This document shows positions 45,601 through 56,942 of a DNA stretch of 64,000 nt, one piece after another. Positions within the stretch are counted from its first letter, which is position 1. Each line of letters begins with the position of its first letter. The position numbers were made by a program, and so were the translations under genes. The stretch lies in assembly GCA_025769875.1 (NCBI GenBank), contig JAGFNK010000075.1:89130-153129 (forward strand), written 5' to 3'. This DNA is from Russula earlei (Eukaryota; Basidiomycota; Agaricomycetes; Russulales; Russulaceae). Under the pieces are notes generated by a model. The model was not told the origin of the DNA. It did no database searches and worked only from the letters and a program-made list of their open reading frames with translations.

Positions 45601-47971
45601 AGACGACCCTCCGTTCCGACTTCGCGTGCAACCCGAGTCACCTCATCAGCGAAGACACTCAAGCTCTCCGTCATCCCGTTTACGGTTTCCTTGAGGTCAA
45701 GCATTTCACCACGGACGTCAACTGCAACCTTCTTTGTCAGGTCTCCGCTTGCCACAGCCTTCGTTACTTCGGCGATCGAGCGCACTTGGTTAGTCAAATT
45801 CATGGCCATCAAGTTTACGTTGTCGGTCAGGACCTGAATGCCGGATGAGCGCTCTGCTTGTGAGGTGGTGCACAATCGTCCGACTGACCTTCCACATGCC
45901 CTGCACGTCCGGAACATATGCTTGTCCACCCAACATCCCCTCGGTCCCGACTTCAAGCGATACACGGGTGACCTCGTTTGCAAGTGTGGATAGTTGGTTC
46001 ACCATCGAGTTGACAGTCATTTTCAAATCAAGCATTTCGCCTTGCACGTCGACCTCGACTTGTTTGGACAAGTCGCCGAGTGCGACAGCCTTTGTGACTT
46101 CCGAAATCGAGCGTACCTGATTCGTCAAATTACTTGCCATTTTCTACATGCAGAAATGTCAAATGTGTGGGTTAACGACAGAGGGGAAGAAACCTCACGT
46201 TCACGTTGAGAGTCAAATCGGCCCAGGTGCCCTGGACACCTTCCACACGCGCCTGTCCACCCAAGATACCCTGTGTGCCGACCTCGAGTGCGACACGGGT
46301 GACCTCTGATGCAAAAGCACTCAACTGGTCCACCATGGAGTTGACTGTTGTTTTCAAGGTTGCCATCTCACCCTCGACTTGAATCTCGATCTTGCGCGTC
46401 AAGTCACCTTTTGCGACCGCAGTCGTGACGGTCGCGATCGAGCGCACTTGGTCCGTTAAACTGGAACACATCCGATTGACCTGACGTACGGGAAAGATAA
46501 TCAGGATGAAGAACAAGGATAAGGGCTGACATACGTTGCGGGTCAATTCGAGCCATACACCTTCAACATCAGGTACGTGCGCCTGCCCTCCCAAGATACC
46601 TTGTGAACCAACCTCAAGTGTCACACGGGTGACTTCAGCAGCCAGTGCACGAAGCCGGACGACCATGCCGTTGACGGTGTTCTTAAGGTCGAGAATCTCA
46701 CCACGGGCGTCAACGTCGATCTGCTTGGACAAATCGCCCAGAGCGACGGCCTTGGTGACACGGGCGATATTGCGGACTTGATTGGTCAGGTTGGCAGCCA
46801 GCTTGTTGACGACACCGGTGAGCTCGCGCCAGGTGCCTTCGACGTCAAGTACGAGGGCTTGACCACCGAGTTTACTAGAGGGGAAAAAAATAGGTGATCG
46901 TGAAAGGGAAATGAAAAAAGAGGCGAACCCCTCTGTGCCGACTTCCTGGGAGACACGTGTGACCTCCCTTGCAAACTGACCGAGTTTGTCTACCATTCCG
47001 TTGATGACATCTTTGAGTTGGACCATGACGACACCTTGGACGGGCACAGTGATCTTCTGAGACAAGTCGCCACGAGCGACGGCATTACAGACGCGGGCGA
47101 CATCCTGGACTTGAGCCTTTAAGAGACGGAGCTCCTCGACTGCACTCATACCGCTTTCAAAGGCGGCGATGGCGAGGGGACCGCCGGGAGGGACGACGAG
47201 GGGGGAGCCAGCCGAAGAATTGGAAGATGAGGACTTCAAGGCGGATGATATCTTGCCGACGGCGATGCTGTCGTTGACAACCCGGCCGCACATTGGACAT
47301 GGAGGCAAGTCAGCATAAGATGTGGGAGGAGCGGAGAAGGAAGAGCCGGTGGCCAGCCGGTGGGAACCATTGGACCGATCGACGGTGGACTGAATGTCAT
47401 CGATAGAGATCGAGGTGGGAGGTGGGACACGATCGGGGAAATGAGCGGAGCGAGAGGAGGGTTCATGGTCAGAGCTGCTGTCCGACATGTTGACGTCCTG
47501 CTCAAAATCTGGGGTGAAAGATGGAAGGGTGTGAGGAGGGAATAGGGAGGGTGGGGAGGAGCTATGGAGGATGGGTGTACCCGATGTGGAGCGAATTGTG
47601 GTGCTAGAGTAGCCGGATGCGGTGGAGTCATTGGAGGAGGAGGGGAGGAGGGATGAGGGGGAAGGAGGGGAAAGGTCGCCCTGGGACGAGTTGGCGGAGG
47701 GATTGGATATGGGGGGAGTGCCGCCTACGCTGCGACGTTTCTTTGTATGGGGACCATTCTCCCAGCTATCCGATGCCTTTATGCTGGCTAGGGTGTCTTC
47801 GGCGGTGTACATTCTGCGAGCCATTGTCTTCAAGGCGCGGAGGATGTTATCGGTTTGCCAAGTTGATGGGCCATCATATCTGGGGACGGGGGCGGGGAAA
47901 GGACCGAGTTCGTGGATAGAAAGGACGAGGACAAGGTGATCTAGAAAAGGGTCAGAGAAAGGATCCTCCAT
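42672..47971 (-). CDS. NIK1: Group III hybrid histidine kinase with seven HAMP domains (Nik1/Os-1/Hik1 type)
   Basis: Cytosolic osmosensing kinase acting above the HOG MAP-kinase pathway; the family is the target pathway of phenylpyrrole fungicides. The start is [18 protein letters not shown] at 47971 (the frame is open to 48238, but an upstream ATG would overlap the divergent gene). A Ser/Pro-rich N-terminus is followed by seven HAMP units with repeated [26 protein letters not shown] and EVGTEG motifs (about 47100-44900), separated by many short introns. The His-kinase site is NMSHEIR (about 44780), with [15 protein letters not shown]. The ATPase part shows [17 protein letters not shown] and [14 protein letters not shown] degenerate receiver ([10 protein letters not shown]) precedes the true receiver, with [12 protein letters not shown] and, after an intron, [17 protein letters not shown] and ALTAHA. 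The C-terminus is [20 protein letters not shown], ending DFR with TGA at 42672. Confidence 0.93.
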
Positions 47972-48146
47972 GATTGAGGAGAGGACGAGGGCAAAGGCGA
48001 GCGAGCGGTCGTCTGTCTGTCGTTCGTCTCCTGGTCGTGGTCGGTCGTGGTCGGGTCGGGGTCGGTCGGTGTGTGGGGGAACAAAGAGGAACAAACAAGG
48101 AACATCACAAGACCAAGTAGTCCTCGATGACGTCATCATAAACTCA
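47972..48146. promoter_or_regulatory. 175-bp divergent promoter with a CRE-like palindrome
   Basis: Separates the start codons of the histidine kinase (-) and tRNase Z (+). It contains TGACGTCA at 48128-48135 within the 12-bp perfect palindrome GATGACGTCATC (48126-48137), the consensus for ATF/CREB bZIP factors. The site is only 11 bp before the tRNase Z ATG, so it may fall in its 5' UTR. A GGTCGGTCG/GGTCGTGGTCG-rich repeat tract lies at about 48030-48072. Confidence 0.55.
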
Positions 48147-49591
48147 ATGCCCCAATGGATGTCCGCCACCTTCCTGGGCACCTCCTCAGGCGGTGGCCCC
48201 ACAGAGTCCCGCAATTGCTCCTCTCTCGTACTGGACATCGTCGGCGATGGTTCTCTCTGGAGTATTCTCTTTCAACGCATGTGGCAATCATGATTGATCG
48301 ATGATGACTTAGTGATCGACTGCGCCGAGGGCACCCTCCGACAGTTCTCCCTCCAACCCCAAAAGGATACAGCAAGGTCTCTCAAACCGTCTCGCGTAAA
48401 TAAGATCTTCGTGACCCACATGCATCGTCAGTCTGTCACCGATTCGCCCGCTCTTCACCTACTCCTTCGCAGCGGACCACGTCATGGGTCTTCCCACTCT
48501 TTTACGCAACATTCTAGGCTTCCCTCATCCTCAAGTCGTCTCCTCACGCGGTACCCTTGTAAGCATCTGTCCAGAAACGTGGCAAGGAGCCGCGCTGACA
48601 GTTCTGCTCTGCACAGCCGAGAATTGACCTTTATGGCCCGGCAGGCCTTCGGACCTTCCTTCGCACAACGCTGTCCTTGACACGTACCAAGACGGCCGAC
48701 CGCTATGCGGTTCACGAACTCCTCACGTCAGAAGACATCCGTACTCTTTGCAACAATGAGGTTTTGCACGAGAACGAGGAGCCTGGGCGAGATGTGCTTT
48801 GCGGCGAGGATGGATACTGGCGAAACTTTGCGGAAGGGCACAGCATCAGGGGTTCCGTCTACGCGTGTGCTGGGCCACTCGTCCACCGAGGTCCGTATCT
48901 TCCCCGTTCTCACCATTATTCCACACCGGACGACCTGTAGACCCCTGCATCGGCTTTATCATCCACGAACCGGCGTCGCTTCCTGCGCCCCGCAAGTTGG
49001 CAATCCTTGGGGACACATCATCTGCTGCAAAACTCACTCCTCTCCTTTCCTCGACACCAGGGCGCCTGTCGCTCCTCGTCCATGAAGCCACCGCAGCTCA
49101 CGTGCCGAAGGACGTGGATTCGCGTCTCGCAGCCCGCAGCTCGCCCTCACTCGTAGCGTCCAAGGCACAAGCGCGCGGGCATTCGACACCTATTGACGCG
49201 GGTGTGTGTGCCGGTAAATGGGGTGCCAGGCAACTCGTCCTCAACCACATCGGCTCGAAGTAGGCTCATGCCCTGAATTTACCGTCATCAGCATCGTTGA
49301 CCCCTCGTGCCCCGCAGATTCCCCGCTCCATCACCTGGCTCGTGCACTGGCAGAAGAGTCGCCGTGATCCGTGAGATTGAGCGACAGGCTACCGAGGCGT
49401 GGCAGTCTACTCCCTGCGATTTTTCAGAGGAAGCGTCGGCGTCGGTCGAGGGACGCAAAGCCAAGGCGGCTTATGACTTTTTGACCGTTCAAGTTCCGCT
49501 CCAACCTAATGACCCAGTCAAGTTTGACAACCAACGCGTGGTGACTTCGCTGAAGAGGAGATGGAGTGCTCATTCTGATGGAATTCATTGA
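48147..49591 (+). CDS. tRNase Z, short form (ELAC1-like, 393 aa)
   Basis: Metallo-beta-lactamase-fold endonuclease that removes 3' trailers from precursor tRNA. Exons 48147-48261, 48313-48426, 48473-48558, 48617-48890, 48941-49259 and 49318-49591 sum to 394 codons with the stop, all in phase. It begins [18 protein letters not shown] with SRNCSSLVL. Splicing restores [14 protein letters not shown], then the zinc-binding [20 protein letters not shown] (HxHxDH). Later landmarks are [38 protein letters not shown] (metal-binding Asp), [18 protein letters not shown] and [10 protein letters not shown] (the last metal His). The length fits the short form; there is no duplicated N-terminal half. Divergent from the histidine kinase. 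Confidence 0.93.
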
Positions 49592-50061
49592 ATCGTTCTA
49601 TCGTGTCAATGTCCCATTGTCATGCATTGGGACTCGTTTATTCTTGACGCTCCTCAGAGAATCCACACTTGTTACGAAACCGCTCTTAGCGTGCCTGTCG
49701 GATGCAGTGGTGGTGAAAGTGCCTCGTTTGGTCTTGATGCACTAGCATAAATAATCTGAATTGCTGCCGTTCCTGAATCCATTGCACTGCAGAAGGTCCC
49801 CTAGTGATAACGCGAGGTACGCCTTAGAATGAGTCTGCTTCACGCAGCGCAAATGCGAACGCAAATACAAACACGTTATTATAGGGTGAGGGTGTGGACA
49901 CACTACAACGGCACTATACGCGGCAGGAACTGCACCTACACATATAAATAAAACTGAAGAAGATATCATCTTCGCATCATCTACGAAGTCGAGGTGGATG
50001 AAGATAAGAATGCAGCTTAGCAACAGACAATAAATAGTTACCCCTAACTCTGTTCCCAGGT
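49592..50061. other. Convergent 3' intergenic region
   Basis: Between the stop of tRNase Z (+) and the stop of the zinc-cluster gene (-). Nothing coding recognised. Confidence 0.45.
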
Positions 50062-51627
50062 TCAGGCGCCAGCCATTCGTTTTGTGGGTGAATTGCGCTT
50101 TGCCACGCCAGACTTTCGCCGCTGCAGGGTGAACACGCCACGGAGGCCCTCCTGCACGCGCGCCATGCCATCAAGTGTCATCTGGACAAAGCGTGCAAGC
50201 TCTTCTTCTTCTGCATCTTCCTCCGCCACATCTGGAGGAAGGGCCCTATCGGCACCCTCCACCGCAGTCACAGAAGATGAAGGCTCGCCATCGTCTGCGA
50301 TGCCCACGGACGCGACGGCTGCATTGTTCAGCAGGTTCTCGACAGCCGCATCATCCCTATCGTCCGGTGCCTCCAACTCAGTGACTTCCCCTCGCGCAGA
50401 GTCAGAATACGATCCAACGGAAGTGAGCGGGCTACTGGAACCACTATCTAGATCCACGTCACACATAAGCACCCACCCCGTAATTATGGAAGCATAGTAC
50501 TACGTACTAGATCGCGCACGCAATAGAGCTGTTGCAATGCCCTTTTTCTTTGTCGCGCCTCGTGCGTTTGTAGTTGTCAAAGACTTTTGAGAGGCTCTTT
50601 GCGGCCCAGATTTCGTTTTGGCGACGACAGGGAACGTATTACTGTCTTCTATGGCCGCTGGCTCTGCAGAACCCTTCTCCGCAACATGAGCCCGTCTCTT
50701 GGTTTTGCCGTGGGAGCACCATCGCTTCTGGAAGCGGCATCTGCCACAGCGTTGCCCCGCCATTCCAGAGCAGGGCGTTTCGTCCCTAGCGCAGTTCGAA
50801 CAAAGCGTAGGCATCTTCAGCTGCACTCCGTCGATATACATGAGCCATCCTACTTGCGTCGCGCCGGCCTTGGCATAAGGACCAGAACGGACAATAGGGG
50901 AAGGCTCAAATGGGGTGGGGGGTTCTTCGAGGGGTGTATATTTTGGTTTTTTCACTGGTGGGGCAGAGGCTGATTCAGCAGCGGTCCCATTAGCTTCGGA
51001 GCGAGCGTGCTTCCGATTAGGAGGTGGTGCTGAGAACGTGTGCGTAGCCTTATCGATCTCGGCAGAACGATCCTCCTTTGCCTTGCGATGACCGCCGCGC
51101 CTTCCAGACACCTCCAGCCACTTTGCAACAGCATCTGCTGGACCCATTCTGGCTATGTGTGAATGGTGCTGCCGAATGTTGGATATCACTTTGACGTTTG
51201 CCCAGGTAAATTCATGGCCATTGAAAATGAGATAGAACTTGCGCTGTGCATGCTCGGAATTGAGGAAGGGATGTGTGCGTACTAGGGAGCGGTCGCCAGT
51301 AGTAGCATCATTACCTACCCACGGTGACCAATCGTTTCCATTGCGGGCATAGCAAGCATAGACACGAGCTTTGCGATGCCCTAATGGGAGCTGAATCCAG
51401 ACGTCACCGGGCCGTGCAACATCGGGATCTGGTTGTTCTGGTGATTGAAATTCAAGCCAGCCGATGGTGTATCGTGGACCGCGCGCTTTTGGAATTGACT
51501 GAGGAACTTGGAAGGGGAAAGCGGAAGGGATTGAAGGGATTGAGCCGATACGGACGACAGCAGGATGGACTTGAGCACGTTCGGGCTCTGTGATGTAGTG
51601 CATTTCTGGAAGATCTTGGGAAGTCAT
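50062..51627 (-). CDS. Protein with a central Zn2Cys6-like cluster, function unknown
   Basis: Two exons: 51627 to about 50508, and about 50454 to 50062, joined in phase by a GTACGT...CTAG intron. It starts MTSQDLPEMHYITEPERAQ. At about residues 280-315 it has CSNCARDETPC followed by CGRCRFQKRWC, i.e. C-X2-C-X6-C-X7-C-X2-C-X6-C, the spacing of fungal binuclear zinc clusters. Basic stretches lie just C-terminal (HGKTKRR) and upstream (KKPKY). The second exon is acidic (EEDAEEEELARFVQ) and ends KRNSPTKRMAGA. In classical fungal regulators the cluster is near the N-terminus and no fungal-specific TF middle domain is seen here, so this may be a lineage-specific or TE-derived DNA-binding protein. 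It is the last ordinary gene before the transposon nest. Confidence 0.65.
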
Positions 51628-52200
51628 CGCGTGATTTCAAAATGAATCAGCTTTTGGTGCAACTTGAAGAGATGACCGGCAGGAAGAAACAAAGGGCACG
51701 AGTGACCAACTTTGGTCACAGTCTTGTCAGTCACACTCATCCTCTACTCTATGGCTGATCACGATGTGCAACTGATCTGCAATGTGCAAATCTCAATTTT
51801 CTATACAACAACACCATTTAATGGCTCTGGAAAATTTATAGTAGCACTATTCAGTATATATCATCATGACTATGAAGTCAAAAGATTAAAACAGCTCATG
51901 GTTTTAAAATGGGATGCAAGAAATGGTCAAAATGACCCCAATGTACAAAGCTCCGGTTATTTGGAAACATACACCCCAACCAAAAACCCCTAGGAACAGT
52001 TTACCAATCCAATCTAAATATTGACATCACCTCAGAACCAATTTTCTGAAGGGTAGCAAAGGTGGAATTGTCATGAAAATGAATGATTTACACTTTTGTC
52101 AAACAGGATGTGACTCTGAAGTGACACATTGAAGTACCACTCATGGCAGGGCATTGGAAATCACCGTTGAGGTCCTCAGACATGTCTGAGGACTGATGTG
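51628..52200. other. Transition into the transposon nest
   Basis: GC content drops and codon-like structure ends at about 51.7 kb. The AT-rich sequence probably includes the left end of the dead DNA transposon, but I could not define its terminal repeat. Confidence 0.4.
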
Positions 52201-54110
52201 TCAGTCAGACATGTCAACAATTTGAGTCCTAGCATGGTTTGTTCCACACCTCACATGAAAAAAATAGTTGATGACATGACAGAGGCCAACATAAAGAAGG
52301 CAGCCCAAGACCTCAAGGATGGGATCTACAAAACATTGACTGACGCAGCAAAAGCATATGAAGTCCCCTACCACACCATGCATCAAAGGTGCTTGGGCAA
52401 AACTGCACCTAAAAAGGAAGTGCATAAGAACCAGCTGCTTCTCAGCCCTTTGCAGGAAGAAACATTGGTGGAGTGGATCAAGTATCTGGACACCCAGTCA
52501 ACTGATGGACTGTTTGCCCAATGGTCCAGTCAATGCTTCCTCCTGCTCGCAAGCAGACAATCTCAAAGTCATGGATCTGCCAATTCACAGTATGTCATGG
52601 AGACCTAAAGTTGGGGCAAGGATCAGGACTTGATCCCAAACAGGCTCGGGCATTCAACTTTTCGACAGTCCAGCATCAGTTTCAACTACTCAAATTGCAT
52701 ATGGAGGAGCATAGAATACCTTAGGAGAACATTTACAACATGGATAAGAAAGGGATCTAACTTGGTGGAGGGCAGAAGGGCACTGGGCTGAAGTTTTACT
52801 TTGCAAAAGCAGACATGTCCTGGTACAAGCTGAAAAGTGATGACCTTCAGCTGGTGACAGTCATTGAGGTTGTGAGTGCCAATGGAACATTCACCATCAA
52901 ACCAGGGTTTGTATTCCTGGGTTCTACAAAGTGTCCGGAGTGGTTCTGTGAACCAGGAGTTATGTGCGTAATGTCACAAGGACCGGTACATTGGACCGAA
53001 CTGGCAACCAGATCAGCCTACCCGGACATGTCTCAAGTTTCCCACGCATTTCATGACTCATCTAAAGCCTTGCATGTATCAGATGTTTCTTGCATGTTCC
53101 AGTACAATCGCCTCATTGTTACCTCACGAGTACTATTTGATATAGTATTCTGTATGTATATAAGACTGCCATCTGATGAGAACCAGCCTTAAGCTTGTTC
53201 TCCTGTGAAATATTACTGGATTCTTGCTTCAGAACTTGTGGGCTTGCAAGCAATCAAGTAATTGTCTCAAGAAACCTCTTATTCCTCTAAGTCTTTGAAC
53301 ACAAAGACTTATCATTTGTCTTTCCTCTCCGCAGTACACAATTGCCTTGGCATTGTCATCACCGAGATCCCTGAATCTCGCAAGAACTCTTTGTTCTTGC
53401 TCAACTCAGTGCGCATGTCTCACATGTGAAATGATTTGTCAGCAACACCACCCCCAGTTGGTGACACGTAATCCTTCAGAACACAAGCAGACAAGGATCC
53501 TGACTTGAGATTAGAGTCGTGATGTCTGAGAATGGTTGGACAGATGATTTTATTGGGCACGAATGGTTTGAAAAGTGCTTCATTCCAGGTGCAAAGGTGC
53601 AACACATCTGGAAAGCCAATTTTACTTATATATGATGGGCATGGCTTGCATACAATGCTGGAAGTGATCACATTAGCCCAAGAACATGGAATCAACCTTT
53701 TCTGCCTTCCACCTCACACAACGCATCGCCTTCAACCACTGGATGTTGGTGTCTTTGGGCCACTTCAGATAGCATGGTTTAATTGATGTGATGAGATTAT
53801 CTATGAAACAGAGCAAGGGATGGATATCAAAGATGTTGTCAAGGAGTACATGGCTGTGAGAACCACAGCTTTCAAAATGGAGACAATCCTTCATGCTTGG
53901 AGATGATCTGGCATCTGTCCTCTCAATCTGGACATCTTTACCCAAGCTGACTTTGCCCCAAGTGTCTCAACTTCCACACTAACACACACTCCTAAATCAT
54001 TTCTGTCTAGAATGCCCCTGCCCCTGATGCATCCTCCGATGACTTGTTTGACCCAACTGCACCCCTTGTCACGGTAACTAGCCATGTCAGTTCACAAGCA
54101 TAAAGACAAG
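52201..54110 (+). mobile_element. Dead pogo/Tigger-type DNA transposon (DDE_1), split by a solo LTR
   Basis: Plus-strand fragments show the transposase order. The N-terminal helix-turn-helix is MTEANIKKAAQDLKDGIYKT then DAAKAYEVPYHTMHQRCLG. Next come LLSPLQEETLVEWIKYLD, GSGLDPKQARAFNFSTVQ and NIYNMDKKG (first Asp). TFTIKPGFVFLG is followed, after the LTR insertion at 52972-53466, by GWTDDFIGHEWFEKCFIPG, ILLIYDGHG (second Asp) and FCLPPHTTHRLQPLDVGVFG. Several frameshifts and in-frame stops (e.g. TAA after DKKGI, TGA after AWFN) make it inactive. Exact ends and terminal inverted repeats were not found. Confidence 0.8.
52972..53466 (+). mobile_element. Solo LTR, family A (495 bp) inside the DNA transposon
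   Basis: It begins TGTCACAAGG and ends TTGGTGACA (inverted TGTCAC/GTGACA). The flanks are a perfect 5-bp duplication CGTAA at 52967-52971 and 53467-53471. It aligns along its length with the 5' LTR at 54650-55140, sharing blocks such as ctatttgatata, taagcttgttctc and ccacccccagttggtgaca. No internal element sequence is present, so it is a recombined solo LTR. Confidence 0.92.
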
Positions 54111-54649
54111 TCGGTGATAGAGATGTGTTCAAGAAACGGGCTGGTTCCCATGTATAAAGAGTAAGGATCCCTGCAGCGGTCAAAGTGTTCTATGCTAAAC
54201 AGGTTATGGCCAATAGACCCTTCCTAGTACAACTCGGTCCGTTGAGAAGCTAGGGTAAGTTTGTAATGGGATAGACTAGGGCTGGTTCCACTAGCTATAT
54301 GCGTTCAAGTCTGTCGGGGACCTTGAACAATGCAGAGAGAGTAGAGACAGGTAGGTCTTAAAGGAGGAGAGCTCTTCTCAGGGGAGTGAAGAGAGACTCT
54401 TAGGAAAGGAAGGGAAAGGTGAAGAGTAGATGGTAGATGGTGTGTGAAGAGTTGATGAAATGGAGAGGTGGATGTGGTTTGAGGATTAGGAGCGAAGTGG
54501 GTTGCAGGCAAATATGTTGGACAAGAGTAGGTTGCATTCTACAAGAGACCAAGCTTAGGGCTCTGGTCACAAAGTACTGAGCTTATATATACAGGAGAAA
54601 TGCAGCAATAGCTGCGCTTTGACTGTGCTACTAGTATAGTAGGAGTCAT
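54111..54649. other. Unclassified repeat-like sequence, possibly a reverse-oriented LTR fragment
   Basis: Read on the minus strand, a TATA-like tatatataagc (about 54579-54589) is followed by a CT-rich leader and CA-rich sequence, resembling the promoter/R region of an LTR. There are no coding motifs. The boundary with the family-A LTR at 54650 is sharp. Identity is uncertain. Confidence 0.35.
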
Positions 54650-55140
54650 TGTCACAAGTACTGGTACCTCGGACTGGACCGGCAACCGGACAAGCCTACC
54701 TGGACTAGCCTCACAATTTCCATGCATTCTTACGACTCATTTGCCTCGCATGTACCACTACCTTCCAGCGTGTTCCAGTTCCGATCATCTCATTGCTACC
54801 TCATGTCTACTATTTGATATAGGACATATCTGTCTATATAAACCTGTCAGTAGAAGGGAACAAGCCCTAAGCTTGTTCTCTTGTGAATATCACTGGATTC
54901 TAGCTTCAGAGCTGTAGGCTTGCAGGAAATCAAGCAAATGTCCCAGAAACTCTTTTTGTCTCTTAAGCCTTTGAACGCAAAGACTTACTTGCTGTTCCCC
55001 ACTCCGCGGTACACACTAGCTCTTGCTGTGTTGTCACCAAGAACCCCAATTCTCATGAGAACTCATTGTCTCGCTTGACTCAGTGTGCACATCTTGCGTG
55101 TGAACCAATTTGTCAGTGACACCACCCCCAGTTGGTGACA
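54650..55140 (+). repeat. 5' LTR of the chromovirus, family A (491 bp)
   Basis: Starts TGTCACAAGT and ends GTTGGTGACA. It has a TATA-like ctatataaacc in the middle (about 54833-54843). It is followed directly by leader and gag sequence. The flanks (GTCAT left, TTAGA right) do not match, as expected for a 5' LTR of an element rather than a solo LTR. No 3' partner is found inside the window. Confidence 0.85.
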
Positions 55141-55215
55141 TTAGAACAAGCTTTCCTCTGAACCCTTGACCCCGAACCACACACTCACACAAAGAATATA
55201 TTGATTTCCTTCAAC

Positions 55216-56913
55216 ATGACCACAGTTCGAGACTGGAAGTACAAAGGACTTGCCACACCAACTGTAGAAGGACTGGCAGCTCTCAAATGTCCATTTGAAC
55301 TACTCCCAGACCAAGAGAAGAATGTTCCCTCTATGACCATGTTCAACGATGGTGTCGAGTTCTTCACCATACATGCAGACAATGTGCCTTGGACTGGCTA
55401 CTATGTCACCCGGAAAGGTGCCAAAGTAGCTCTGAGTCATCTCTATGGCCTATGGTTCGAAATTGCAAGACGCGGCAACACCTGGGAAGTGATGCGTGTC
55501 ACTCGCCTGGCCTTTCGCCTTGCTCAGAGCCCCCTCAGAGGGATTAACCTCACCACATTGATAGCCTCTGGAGAAATCCTTCCCAGCTCCAAAACCCTGA
55601 GCCACGCCCCGACGCCAGGACCCATCCCAACCACCCACACTCCAATGGAGCTTGAACTGATGACAACAATGAACATTTTTGTCGCTACCACCGACCCCGA
55701 CCTCCCTCAACCACAACCTGCATCATCTGGAATGGCACAACCCCCCACCCGCACCTCATTCGCCAGGATCAGAGGTCGCAGAATACGACCTCCAAGTCCC
55801 GACCCTGACCCCAACAACTTCTTTGGATGCACAGACCATGATCGTGATATACGCAGATCTGACAATGGAAAACTCGAGGGAATTCCTCCTGAGTTTTTCA
55901 ATGGTGATCACATGTGGACACACGCCTTCCTGGTCGCGTTCAACAGATTCATGTCCATGAACCACAACAGTAAGATTGCGAGAGACCCCATCAAAAAGTG
56001 TGCATATTTCCTCTCGCTGATGAAAGGACCTAAAGTCGAAGGATGGCTCGAAGCCATGGACCAATGGCTTGAAGATGTGCAAGTTGACCCCACTAATGTG
56101 CCGCTTGGACTTACCGTGTGGGAAGCGCTGTGACAACAGTTCCGTCGCATGTTCACTGACTACGCAGAATGCGAAAAGGCCCAAGATAGACTCAAAGAAC
56201 TCAAGATGAAGGATGGACTCCTTGACAACTACATATCAGAATTTCAACTACTGGCCAGATGAGCAGGACTCAATCTCGATGAGCCCACAGTTATGAGGCT
56301 CTTCGCATGGGGTCTACCTCAAAGCCTGGTCAAATCGTGCCTCGATTTGGAGGACCCCACCTCATTCGCGGACTGGGTCGTGGCCGCACAAAAACATCAC
56401 AGGGTTTGGATGCGCAAATGCGCGATTTTGTCAGACCACTCTAGCACATGAGCACGCAACCTCAATCAACCCCAGAACAATAGACCTTGGGGACGACTTG
56501 TCAACTCGGCCTGGGCCAATCATGGAAACAGTCAAGGCAACGCCACTCCCACGCACCCACGCCTCCCACCACGTGACCCAAACGCGATGGACACCAGTGC
56601 AGGTGCCGCTCGCAAAGCAGTCACTGAAGCCAAGAAACAGAAACACCGAGAAGAAGGAAGATGTTTCCACTGTTCTCTCCAAGGACACCTGGCCCACAAC
56701 TGCCCTATGAAACTGAAATGCAAAATGACTCGTGCCCACACCGCCGAAGTTACCACCACGTCCGAATCCCCCATTGTAGAGGTCATTGAAGAAGACACTG
56801 TCATCAAACTGGCAAAAACGGCAAAGGCACTCTCTGTGCAAGACAGAGAAGCCTTTATCAAGGCCCTGATGGGAGATGAGGAAGGAGAAGAGAAGGATTT
56901 TTCAGACGCTTGA
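55216..56913 (+). pseudogene. Chromovirus gag with two in-frame TGA stops
   Basis: Capsid/nucleocapsid ORF. It starts MTTVRDWKYKGLATPTVEG. The capsid core appears as EGIPPEFFNGDHMWTHAFLV then CAYFLSLMKGPKVEGWLEAM. In-frame TGA codons occur after VWEAL (56131) and after QLLAR (about 56261); beyond them the conserved QQFRRMFTDYAECEKAQDRL and LFAWGLPQSLVKSC continue in the same frame. There is then a shift to the frame with CFHCSLQGHLAHNC, a CCHC zinc knuckle, ending KDFSDA at 56913. Confidence 0.85.
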
Positions 56914-56942
56914 GTGTGACGGTGATCGCTCAAGCTCTAAAT

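Noticed and set aside
47972..48238. N-terminal extension of the histidine kinase from an ATG at 48238
   Set aside because: It would overlap the first exon of tRNase Z on the other strand; residues there mirror that gene. The ATG at 47971 leaves a normal divergent promoter.
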